From Oscillospiraceae bacterium (GTDB lineage: Bacteria > Bacillota > Clostridia > Oscillospirales > CAG-272), in contig SVRY01000021.1 in the NCBI GenBank assembly GCA_015064585.1, forward strand, positions 1-42,665: a DNA stretch of 42,665 nucleotides. Direction: 5' to 3'. This document shows, piece after piece, positions 1-6,767 of the stretch (position 1 is the stretch's first letter; each line of letters opens with the position of its first letter). The notes under the pieces are model-generated. The model was not told where the DNA came from. It saw nothing but the letters and a program-made list of their open reading frames with translations, and did not search any database. The position numbers were made by a program, and so were the translations under genes.

Positions 1-164
1 AAAAGTGTTTCTGCCTCGGCAGGCGGTGTTGGATCAATACCGTCATCTGCCAAAACCGGCGAAGGAAAGACCGTGAACACCGATAAGAGCACGGAGAACA
101 AGAGCAGCAGCGCCGTGCGGCGGGGGGCAAATTTTGGCAATTTTCTGCCACAGATCGATCTCAT
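1..164 (-). CDS. Secreted protein, N-terminal fragment (continues past left edge)
   Basis: Only the first 54 codons are present. The ATG at 164-162 follows a strong ribosome site (AAAGGAGG, 171-178). The N-terminus is basic (RSICGRKLPKFAPRRT), followed by a hydrophobic core rich in L, F and V and an A-D-D junction after PVLA that looks like a signal peptidase I site. The mature protein begins DDGIDPTPPAEAE, a proline/acidic linker typical of exported Clostridial surface proteins. The function cannot be told from this stub. It has its own promoter and a structured leader. Confidence 0.75.
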   Translation of the reverse strand, partial: MRSICGRKLPKFAPRRTALLLLFSVLLSVFTVFPSPVLADDGIDPTPPAEAETL

Positions 165-203
165 GGAAATTCCTCCTTTATATTGTATTTTTAAATAATC
201 AAA

Positions 204-243
204 AAGCGCCCTGCGTGCCCGAAAACGGGTACAAAGGGCACTT
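204..243 (-). promoter_or_regulatory. Leader hairpin upstream of the secreted gene
   Basis: In the minus-strand transcript, AAGTGCCCT (243-235) pairs with AGGGCGCTT (212-204), with a T.G wobble. Inside it GTACCCG and CGGGCAC flank a four-base loop with one mismatch. A short T run follows. The shape resembles a terminator or attenuator placed between promoter and start codon. It could also be simply a stabilising 5' hairpin. I match it to no riboswitch class that I know. Confidence 0.45.
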
Positions 244-280
244 ATGTGTCGAATATGATTCGGTTTTATTTTCCATTTTC

Positions 281-309
281 ATTATATCATTCTTTTTTAA
301 CAATGTCAA
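281..309 (-). promoter_or_regulatory. Sigma-A promoter of the left-edge secreted gene
   Basis: On the minus strand TTGACA (309-304) and TATAAT (286-281) are separated by exactly 17 bases, a perfect housekeeping promoter. Transcription would start near 274, leaving a leader of about 110 bases before the ATG at 164. Confidence 0.8.
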
Positions 310-365
310 TATATTTTCTTTCTCGGCGTTTGTTTATTTTGTAAATAAATTACAAACAAATTGGC

Positions 366-405
366 AAGCGGCAGCCTGATACCTTTTGGGTAAAAGCTGC
401 CGCTT
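366..405 (-). terminator. Hairpin terminator after the LRR-dockerin gene
   Basis: AAGCGGCAGC (366-375) and GCTGCCGCTT (396-405) form a 10-bp stem just downstream of the stop codon at 412. An inner ACC/GGT pairing lies in the loop. The T tract on the minus strand is weak. Confidence 0.6.
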
Positions 406-411
406 ATCATT

Positions 412-1683
412 TTATAAAGAGCCTTCCCATATACTCAAAAGCAATGAAAGATCCAAAGAGTCTATTTTACCATCCAAATTGATATCCATTCTTTCTTTGG
501 GCATGGTTTCACCCAAAGTTGTATTTTCAATGGACAAGATCATCAGCTCCACATCCGCGTCGTTTACCTTACCGTCATCATTGATGTCTCCAGCCGGGTT
601 ATACAATCGGTAAAACAGCATTCCGTTATCCGGTTTCTCGGCAACTGCCTGCCGATTGCCATCATAACTCACAACAATAATACAATCAGCTCCCGAAAAA
701 GCGCCTGCCGATATGGATTTTAAGCTTTGCGGCAACATCACTCTTTGCAGTTGCTCGCAATAGCCAAAAGCATATCCGGCAATGTTTTCACATCCCGAGG
801 ATATTACCACCGTGCGCAAGCCTGTACATCCCTCAAACACACCGTATGAGATCTCGGCAACAGCCGGTAACACGATCTCGGTAATGGCAGTACAGCCCAC
901 AAACGCGCGGCTTTCCATGATCTTTAGTCCTTCGGGAAAAGCGATTGTTTGAATTCCTGTGCATGCGGCAAATGCCGACGCACCTACCTCGGTCAGTTTT
1001 TCGGGAAGGGTCAGATCCGTCAGTGAAGTGCAGCCGCTATACGCCGCTTGTCCGATCGTTTCCACCGATCCACCAAGACACAGTGTGTTCAAGCTCTTGC
1101 AACCGGTGAAAAACCGATTGGGCAATTGCGTCATATCGGTAGGCAACTTGACAGTTTGCAAACGGTCGCAACCGTAAAACATCCCGTCCCCCAAAGTCAC
1201 GCTTTGTGCAGGAAATGTCATATTCAAAAGCATATCGCATTCTCTGAAGCATTCCTCCCCCACCGATACAAGTGTATCCGGGAGAGAAAGAGAAAGCAAT
1301 GATGTGCATCGCGCAAAAACCTGTTCTCCCAAAATCTCCAAATCGAAGGGCAGTACCACCTTCATCAAAGAGGTACAGCCGTAAAACGCACGGTCATCCA
1401 CGGTTTTGATCCCATCCGGCAATATAACCTCGGTAAGCTGCTTGCATGCCCGAAATGCATCCATGCCAATGGAAATCACCTTATCACCATCCGGGCTGAT
1501 ATCGGGCACTCTCACAACGCTATCCGTACAATCGCCCACATCGCCAAGCACGCAGGTTCCGTCATCATTTGAAATATATGTCAAGCCTTCGCTTTCCGAT
1601 GCCGAAATATCCGAACAAAACAAGCCCGTTTGCAAAATCAGCAAACAGCAAAGCAACGGTGCTATCCATTTATACTTTTTCAT
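412..1683 (-). CDS. Secreted BspA-like leucine-rich repeat protein with C-terminal dockerin
   Basis: 423 residues. A signal peptide (MKKYKWIAPLLCCLLILQT) is followed by about twelve LRR_5/BspA-type repeats of roughly 23 residues with the pattern L..V.LP..I..IG..AF.GC.. (about 50-340). At the C-terminus two calcium-loop segments, DINDDGKVNDADVELM and DINLDGKIDSLDLSLL, form a type I dockerin. Dockerins bind cohesin modules, so the protein is probably docked on a surface or extracellular scaffold rather than free. The second ATG (1683) is preferred because GAGGAGGG lies about 9 bases upstream of it but abuts the ATG at 1692. The ligand of the LRR domain is unknown. Confidence 0.88.
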   Translation of the reverse strand: MKKYKWIAPLLCCLLILQTGLFCSDISASESEGLTYISNDDGTCVLGDVGDCTDSVVRVPDISPDGDKVISIGMDAFRACKQLTEVILPDGIKTVDDRAFYGCTSLMKVVLPFDLEILGEQVFARCTSLLSLSLPDTLVSVGEECFRECDMLLNMTFPAQSVTLGDGMFYGCDRLQTVKLPTDMTQLPNRFFTGCKSLNTLCLGGSVETIGQAAYSGCTSLTDLTLPEKLTEVGASAFAACTGIQTIAFPEGLKIMESRAFVGCTAITEIVLPAVAEISYGVFEGCTGLRTVVISSGCENIAGYAFGYCEQLQRVMLPQSLKSISAGAFSGADCIIVVSYDGNRQAVAEKPDNGMLFYRLYNPAGDINDDGKVNDADVELMILSIENTTLGETMPKERMDINLDGKIDSLDLSLLLSIWEGSL

Positions 1684-1715
1684 GGGTATCATCCCTCCTC
1701 TGCTCTTCTGTCAAC

Positions 1716-1744
1716 ATTATACATGATATGGGCGGATGGGTCAA
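1716..1744 (-). promoter_or_regulatory. Promoter of the LRR-dockerin gene
   Basis: On the minus strand TTGACC (1744-1739), a 17-base spacer and TATAAT (1721-1716). This gives the gene its own transcript separate from the lexA operon upstream. Confidence 0.75.
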
Positions 1745-1786
1745 GCAAATTTCAAAAAAACATTCTTTTTGTAAAGCAGCTTCAAA

Positions 1787-2248
1787 TCAGTCTTCAAACG
1801 CATCCAGCGCCTTGGCATATCCCATGTATACAGTTTTGTCCTTAAAACGCAACTGACCGTCTTTTCCTTCCGCTTCCCAGGTTGCTTTCAATGCTTCATA
1901 CAGCGTTTTGGCATCTTTCTCATATTCAAAATAAAAGATTTCTGCCTGCATTGCTGTTTTTTCGGCATCATATATCGCAAGATATGAAACAATCCTGCCA
2001 TCAAATGCGATCTCATACATATCGCATGCATCCTTGGACATGGATGCCATCATATACATATCATCTTCCACATTGACAGAATAGCCGGCGTTATTCAATT
2101 TCAAAGCCGCCTCAATACCGTCCTTGGGAAACCGCGAAAGCGGTTTTTCTTCCTGTAAAAAATATTCTATTGTCAAAATCGTCCCGATCAACAGCAAAAC
2201 TGCAATTCCCGTAAAAACCCAAATTTTCGCCATTTTATTTCGTTTCAT
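1787..2248 (-). CDS. Small membrane-anchored protein, last gene of the lexA operon
   Basis: 153 residues; family not recognised. A basic N-terminus (MKRNKMAK) leads into one transmembrane segment (WVFTGIAVLLLIGTILTIEYF), then an acidic soluble domain of about 115 residues that is probably extracytoplasmic. An ATG at 2263 directly abuts the stop of the preceding dihydroorotase homologue, but the ATG at 2248 has a GGGAGAG site 6 bases upstream and is preferred. It is the last of five closely packed genes downstream of lexA. Confidence 0.75.
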   Translation of the reverse strand: MKRNKMAKIWVFTGIAVLLLIGTILTIEYFLQEEKPLSRFPKDGIEAALKLNNAGYSVNVEDDMYMMASMSKDACDMYEIAFDGRIVSYLAIYDAEKTAMQAEIFYFEYEKDAKTLYEALKATWEAEGKDGQLRFKDKTVYMGYAKALDAFED

Positions 2249-2263
2249 TTTATGCTCTCCCAT

Positions 2264-3556
2264 CTATTTACCATCAATAAAACGATCGGTTATACCGCCG
2301 CGCAGCGCCGTTGCGTAATACGGTGTATTGAACGCGCGCCCATGCAAAGTATTATTGGTATAGATCATTTCTTTATCCTCATCAATCATGACAAGGTCCA
2401 TGCGTCCGCCTACCCCAATTGATCCCTGCACTCCCAGGATCGACGCAGGTGCCACTGTCATTTTAGCAACCAGCGTAAACAGATCCAGTTGTCCCGAAAG
2501 CACCAAAAAAGTAAATCCCGCCGCAAAAGCAGTCTCCAATCCCACAGCGCCAAAAGCACCCGTGGCAATATCCTTTTTTTCTTCCCGGGTACACGGGCGG
2601 TGATCACTGGCAATACAATCGATCGTTCCATCCCGCAATCCTTCTATAATTGCCGCACGATCCGCGCACTGACGCAAAGGAGGATCCAATTTTGCATTGG
2701 CGCCGCGAAAGATCAGATCATCCTCGGTCAGCGAAAAATACTGAGGTGCCGTTCCGCAGGTCACCAAAACACCCGATTGTTTGGCGCGGCGTATATATTC
2801 CACCGATTCCGCAAGAGATATGACAGGAATATGGATACGGCAACCACTCTGTCGAGCCAGCAAAAGGCTTTCAGCCACCGAAAGCAATTCGGCACATTGC
2901 GGTATACCCGGAAGACGCAGCAGTTTGGCAATTCTGCCCGCATTGACCGCGCCCTGTTCCGAAAAGCCCGCCCCCGAGGCGGGACAATATACCGGCACAC
3001 CGCATTCCGCCGCCTTGCACATACCTTCCAGCGCAACTTCGGGCGAAAGACGCCGCTTTTCGGGCAGTGAAAAAGCCACAGCCCCCGCTTTAACCAACGC
3101 AGCACAGTCTGTCAACCGCTGTTTTCCGCGCTCATAAAATCCCAAAGAAGCAATTGGCAAAAAACAAACATCCTGCGATCTGAATTCTTTTAATGCCGCC
3201 TCAATTGCCATGGGTGTATCCATCAGGTTTCCCGCCGACGGCATGAAAGCCACCGTTCCAAAGCCCCCTGCATGCGCCGCCTGTGCAGCTGATACGCAGT
3301 TTTCGCCATATCTGCCATTTCGGTTAACAATATAGCAAGCTGTATCCACAAATGCTGCGGAAAACAGTCTGCTTCCTCCGGCATATAACTTTATTGGCTG
3401 ATTTTCGGGCAATTCCAATCCTTGCCCAATCGAAACAACACAACTGTGTTTATTACGGGTGCGCTCCAAAAACAAAACATCGCAGTTTTCAATCTTATGC
3501 TTTTCAGGGCACAACAATCTGATATTCCGAACCAGCGTATATCCGTTACCGCCCAT
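2264..3556 (-). CDS. Dihydroorotase-like amidohydrolase with most metal ligands lost
   Basis: 430 residues, normal length for class I dihydroorotase, which makes dihydroorotate in pyrimidine synthesis using a metal centre. The fold is recognisable: GAVAFS (158-163), RIHIPVIS (240-247, normally HIST), KLDPPLR (289-295, normally MNPPLR), IASDHRPCTREE (315-326, normally TDHAPH) and the C-terminal GGRMDLVMID. The HxH metal motif (normally DxHxHLR) reads VDTACY at 70-75, and the second-metal histidine (normally HCED) is replaced in YCPASG at 190-195. It is therefore probably inactive as a dihydroorotase and may be a structural or regulatory paralogue. It overlaps the preceding regulator gene by 11 bases and starts after GGGAGACGAATC. 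Confidence 0.8.
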   Translation of the reverse strand: MGGNGYTLVRNIRLLCPEKHKIENCDVLFLERTRNKHSCVVSIGQGLELPENQPIKLYAGGSRLFSAAFVDTACYIVNRNGRYGENCVSAAQAAHAGGFGTVAFMPSAGNLMDTPMAIEAALKEFRSQDVCFLPIASLGFYERGKQRLTDCAALVKAGAVAFSLPEKRRLSPEVALEGMCKAAECGVPVYCPASGAGFSEQGAVNAGRIAKLLRLPGIPQCAELLSVAESLLLARQSGCRIHIPVISLAESVEYIRRAKQSGVLVTCGTAPQYFSLTEDDLIFRGANAKLDPPLRQCADRAAIIEGLRDGTIDCIASDHRPCTREEKKDIATGAFGAVGLETAFAAGFTFLVLSGQLDLFTLVAKMTVAPASILGVQGSIGVGGRMDLVMIDEDKEMIYTNNTLHGRAFNTPYYATALRGGITDRFIDGK

Positions 3557-4109
3557 GATTCGTCTCCCTTACCGGATCGGAGTGTCTTTGTAAAACACGG
3601 TCATGACGAAAACGGTATCCCGCTCCGCGCACAGTTTCGATCACGCGTATACCATACGGCTCTTCGATCTTCTTGCGCAAATGACGAATATACACCTTCA
3701 ATTCATTTTGACACGCCGCATCACCAAATACATCTTTAGCCAATGATTGAGAAGAAATCGTTTCTCCGTTTGAACACATCAGTGCATCCAACAAACGCTT
3801 TTCGGTGGCGGTAAAACTTTCATTTGCCCAAAAAAATCCGCCCAAACCGCCGCTTGCATCTTCTCTGCTCTGCAACTGTACCAGTGCAAAAAAAGCTTGA
3901 TACGAAAAAGGGCGTGTCAGATCCGCCTCTGCATCGGCATTTCTGGAAAAGCGAATTATCTTGCGACAAATCGGAGCCGGGGCAGGCATATCCATATCCA
4001 ATAATAACAGATCGCCTACCGCTGTTGTAACCTGCAGATCGGAAAGAAATGCCAACGATTTTAACTCATCGGCAAACATACGGTCCGCAGTCGCTATGTA
4101 ACAGGTCAC
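3546..4109 (-). CDS. Winged-helix (OmpR-type) regulator with a shortened receiver-like domain
   Basis: 187 residues. The C-terminal half (about 100-175) is a clear OmpR/PhoB DNA-binding domain: FTATEKRLLDALMCSNGETI, ELKVYIRHLRKKIEEPYG, VIETVRGAGYRF. The N-terminal part is only about 90 residues. It keeps a receiver-like LLLLDMDMP but lacks the acidic pair normally found at the end of the first strand, so phosphorylation is doubtful. No histidine kinase is nearby. The GTG at 4109 is chosen because AAAGGAGG lies 7 bases upstream and it shares GTGA with the stop of the membrane-protein gene, implying translational coupling. A target promoter cannot be assigned. Confidence 0.82.
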   Translation of the reverse strand: MTCYIATADRMFADELKSLAFLSDLQVTTAVGDLLLLDMDMPAPAPICRKIIRFSRNADAEADLTRPFSYQAFFALVQLQSREDASGGLGGFFWANESFTATEKRLLDALMCSNGETISSQSLAKDVFGDAACQNELKVYIRHLRKKIEEPYGIRVIETVRGAGYRFRHDRVLQRHSDPVRETNHGR

Positions 4110-4945
4110 TTTGCCGCCTCCTTTGCACCATTCCACTTTTTATTCAATCGGCGGAAAACACTGCTTGCAAAGAACAGCATACACAGCAATTTTAATATCA
4201 GATAGACATACGGCAGAACCAAATAGCCCATTATTCCCGACAAACTGGATGTAATATCGCCATAGGTCTTCAAATCAATCCACATATCCGAAACAGTAAT
4301 GGCAAGTGAAATGATGCCAAACAAAGAAACAGCAATTGCCACCACGCGATACAACGGTGCTGTGGGAATCAAACCGTCGGAATTTGCAAATAAAGTATCA
4401 CGATTTTTAATACTTGCTCGGTATAGGAGCGCAACCGCCAGAATCATCAAGATCATATACAAAATATATTCTATCATGGCAGCCATCATCAGTTCGGATA
4501 ACCTTGCTTCAAAAAAATACTTGGTATCCCGGCTCAGTCCCACCAATACGCAAGCGTAGTTCAGACCAAAACCGACTGCCGATATACAAAGAGGCGAGAT
4601 AAATACCACTGCCAAGGAGGCATACAGATAGCCGCGGCTCATCTTTCTGCCAATGCCGTACAGCAATGCGCACAAAACACCTCCGATCAAACCGGCGCGC
4701 AGCAAATCTGCCAATACCGTCACGATCTGCACCGCTCCCAATCCCACTGCACTGGCAGTCGGATATATTCCTGCATAAGAATTACAAATGTAATCCGCAA
4801 CACCCGACGGAATATCCCAAAAAACTTTGATCACAAGCGGCAAGATCAGTCCAAACAGTAGCAGCGTAAAGAAGTTCTTTTTATAAAAGCCATTTGAAAC
4901 AACAGGCTCTTTCCTCACTTTGGATTTTGTTTTTGTTTTTTTCAT
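4106..4945 (-). CDS. Polytopic membrane protein in the lexA operon
   Basis: 279 residues; family not recognised. After a lysine-rich cytoplasmic N-terminus (MKKTKTKSKVRKE) there are about six or seven hydrophobic segments, for example FFTLLLFGLILPLVIKVFW, GGVLCALLYGIG, YLYASLAVVFISPLCISAV and LVLPYVYLILKLLCMLFFA. The C-terminus is basic. The ATG at 4945 is preferred to a TTG at 4963 that overlaps the lexA stop. The gene sits 14 bases after lexA and overlaps the next regulator by GTGA. It could be the sensor or effector partner of that regulator, but nothing in the sequence proves it. Confidence 0.8.
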   Translation of the reverse strand: MKKTKTKSKVRKEPVVSNGFYKKNFFTLLLFGLILPLVIKVFWDIPSGVADYICNSYAGIYPTASAVGLGAVQIVTVLADLLRAGLIGGVLCALLYGIGRKMSRGYLYASLAVVFISPLCISAVGFGLNYACVLVGLSRDTKYFFEARLSELMMAAMIEYILYMILMILAVALLYRASIKNRDTLFANSDGLIPTAPLYRVVAIAVSLFGIISLAITVSDMWIDLKTYGDITSSLSGIMGYLVLPYVYLILKLLCMLFFASSVFRRLNKKWNGAKEAAK

Positions 4946-4959
4946 ACGTCCTTTGCACC

Positions 4960-5577
4960 TCAATAATTGCGATAATAGCGGATCACCGCTTGTACTTTTC
5001 CCAATATATATACTTCATTTACAATAATGGGTTCCATGGATTTGTTTTCGGGTTGCAGACGAAAATGCCCGTTTTCTTTATAAAAGCGCTTCACAGTAGC
5101 CTCATCTTCCACCAAAGCTACCACAATATCACCATTGTTTGCCGCGTGTTCTTTTTGCACGATCACGATATCTCCGCTGAAAATCCCGGCATCTATCATG
5201 CTTTCTCCTTCAACGCGCAATCCAAACAGTTCTCCGTATAGCTGACTGCGGTTCATCACCGGGAAATCAATATACCCTTCGCAGTTTTCCACCGCCAAAA
5301 TAGGAAGTCCCGCCGCCACTTTTCCTAAAACCGGGATCTTAACGGTGCGCTGCGTCTCACGGGGAGCTTGTTCGACCCGCATCGTACGGCTTTTTCCCTG
5401 CGCGCGGTGAATATATCCTTTGGCTTCCAACTTGGCTATATACGAATGCGCAGTCGACGTGCTTTTAATATCAAGCGCCTGGCAAATATCCCGTACTGTG
5501 GGTGCATAGCCGTCTCGCCGAATTCTCTCGCATATATAATCATATAGTTCACGCTCTTTGGGAAGCAGTGTATCCAT
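4960..5577 (-). CDS. lexA: LexA repressor, SOS response master regulator
   Basis: 205 residues. The N-terminal winged helix (LYDYICERIRRDGYAPTVRD to YIHRAQGKSR) binds SOS boxes. The C-terminal S24 domain contains the self-cleavage bond in KVAAGLP (Ala89-Gly90), the nucleophile serine in GESM (about 126) and the lysine in ATVKRF (about 163). RecA-ssDNA triggers self-cleavage and derepression of DNA-repair genes. The start is the ATG at 5577 with GGAG about 10 bases upstream; an in-frame TTG upstream is not needed. It is the first gene of a five-gene operon and is probably self-repressed through a box overlapping its -35 element. Confidence 0.96.
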   Translation of the reverse strand: MDTLLPKERELYDYICERIRRDGYAPTVRDICQALDIKSTSTAHSYIAKLEAKGYIHRAQGKSRTMRVEQAPRETQRTVKIPVLGKVAAGLPILAVENCEGYIDFPVMNRSQLYGELFGLRVEGESMIDAGIFSGDIVIVQKEHAANNGDIVVALVEDEATVKRFYKENGHFRLQPENKSMEPIIVNEVYILGKVQAVIRYYRNY

Positions 5578-5619
5578 TATTTTATATCTCCTCTCTTTCA
5601 AAAAACTGACAACATATTG

Positions 5620-5648
5620 ATTATAGCATACTTTTTGTAAAAATGCAA
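5620..5648 (-). promoter_or_regulatory. lexA operon promoter
   Basis: On the minus strand TTGCAT (5648-5643), a 17-base spacer and TATAAT (5625-5620). The -35 hexamer overlaps the proximal LexA box at 5647-5658. Confidence 0.75.
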
Positions 5649-5658
5649 ACTTTTGTTC
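5647..5658 (-). promoter_or_regulatory. Proximal LexA (SOS) box
   Basis: The minus strand reads GAACAAAAGTTT, one mismatch from the Gram-positive SOS consensus GAAC-N4-GTTC. It overlaps the -35 element of lexA, the standard position for autorepression. Confidence 0.7.
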
Positions 5659-5691
5659 TATCTTTTTTCGACTTTTTTACAACAATAACGC

Positions 5692-5703
5692 AAACATTCG
5701 TTC
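5692..5703 (-). promoter_or_regulatory. Distal LexA (SOS) box
   Basis: The minus strand reads GAACGAATGTTT, again one mismatch from GAAC-N4-GTTC and of the same half-site type as the proximal box 45 bases away. It lies between lexA and the divergent M14-like gene, so it may act on either or both. Confidence 0.65.
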
Positions 5704-5815
5704 TTTATATCTCCTTCTTAGCATTTGCCGACAAAACAATCTGCAATCCGTCTGTTTCTTCTTTTTATGAACCGCATATACTGAAAACGTACCGCTACTC
5801 AAAAAGGAGGCTGTC

Positions 5816-6655
5816 ATGGAAGCAAACGATCATATTTCCGATGCAGTAACATCGGCATTTATCCGAATATCAAAACAATATCCTTTTACCGAGCACCGTT
5901 TGGCAGGCAAAAGCTTATTGGGCAAGGAGTTACCCGTGATGCGCATCGGTCAAGGAAATAAAAACATTTTGCTTTTAGGCGGCGCTGATGCAGCAGAAAG
6001 CATTTCCGAGTCCCTATTGCTGCAATTTACAGATGACCTTTGCAGATGCATTTCACTGAATAAACAAGTTTATCACCTCAACTGTGCCTACCTCTGCCAT
6101 AGCCGCAGTTTTTGGATTCTCCCTCGCATAAATCCGGATGGCAGAGCGCTGGTGCTGCACGGTGCCGATCCTTCTTGCGTATTGTACGAGCGGCAAATGA
6201 AATTAAACGGCATGAAAAGCGATTTTTCCGATTGGCATGCAAATGCCCGCGGAATCTGCCCCCATCTGAATTTCAATGACCGTTTTGCACAGCGCCGAGA
6301 ACAATACCTTGCCGCAGGATCCGTTGTCCCTCTTCCCTGCGGCGAATTTCCCGAAAGCGAACCGGAAACTGCCGCTATATGCAGTTTGATCCGTTTGCTG
6401 GATCCCACCTGTATCATAGAGCTGGGAAAGGGAGATACCTCCCATTTTTATGCGGATGCACAAACACCTTTATCCATGCGGCAGGTTTCTCATATGACAG
6501 GATTCTTCCCTGCCCAAACTCCATTCTGCGGCGCGGGAGCATGGTTTTATGAAACATATCGGCGTCCTTATTTTTATTTTTCCTGTCCGGACAATACCGC
6601 CTATCACGAGATGCGCAAGTTCTTATTCTCCTTCCCTGCTTTGATTGGTGTATAA
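5816..6655 (+). CDS. M14 carboxypeptidase-like protein with degenerate zinc site
   Basis: 279 residues. The match to bacterial M14 (gamma-D-Glu-diaminopimelate endopeptidase/DL-carboxypeptidase) proteins rests on ILLLGGADAAESISESLL where active members have GGIHGxE, on PRINPDGRALVLHG, and on GEFPESEPETAAICSLIR. Active enzymes bind zinc through HxxE plus a later His and use a C-terminal Glu. Here the first His is Asp (ADAAES), the later position reads IIELGKG, and the usual TIEL region reads YFYFSCP. It is therefore likely non-catalytic. There is no signal peptide, so it should be cytoplasmic. The ATG follows AAAAAGGAGGCTGTC. It is divergent from the lexA operon and shares the SOS-box region. 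Confidence 0.72.
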   Translation: MEANDHISDAVTSAFIRISKQYPFTEHRLAGKSLLGKELPVMRIGQGNKNILLLGGADAAESISESLLLQFTDDLCRCISLNKQVYHLNCAYLCHSRSFWILPRINPDGRALVLHGADPSCVLYERQMKLNGMKSDFSDWHANARGICPHLNFNDRFAQRREQYLAAGSVVPLPCGEFPESEPETAAICSLIRLLDPTCIIELGKGDTSHFYADAQTPLSMRQVSHMTGFFPAQTPFCGAGAWFYETYRRPYFYFSCPDNTAYHEMRKFLFSFPALIGV

Positions 6656-6697
6656 TTTCAGCATTTTATTGCTACTTGTTTATTTTTTTAGCACATC

Positions 6698-6731
6698 TTG
6701 ACTTTTTATGTTATATATGTTACACTATAAT
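6698..6731 (+). promoter_or_regulatory. Promoter of the first M60-like lipoprotein gene
   Basis: TTGACT (6698-6703) is followed after 17 bases by TACACT (6721-6726). A TATAAT at 6726-6731 could be an alternative -10. The start codon at 6768 leaves a leader of about 35 bases. Confidence 0.5.
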
Positions 6732-6767
6732 AGCAAAGAATTCAATCAATGAATGGAGGAAAATGCA

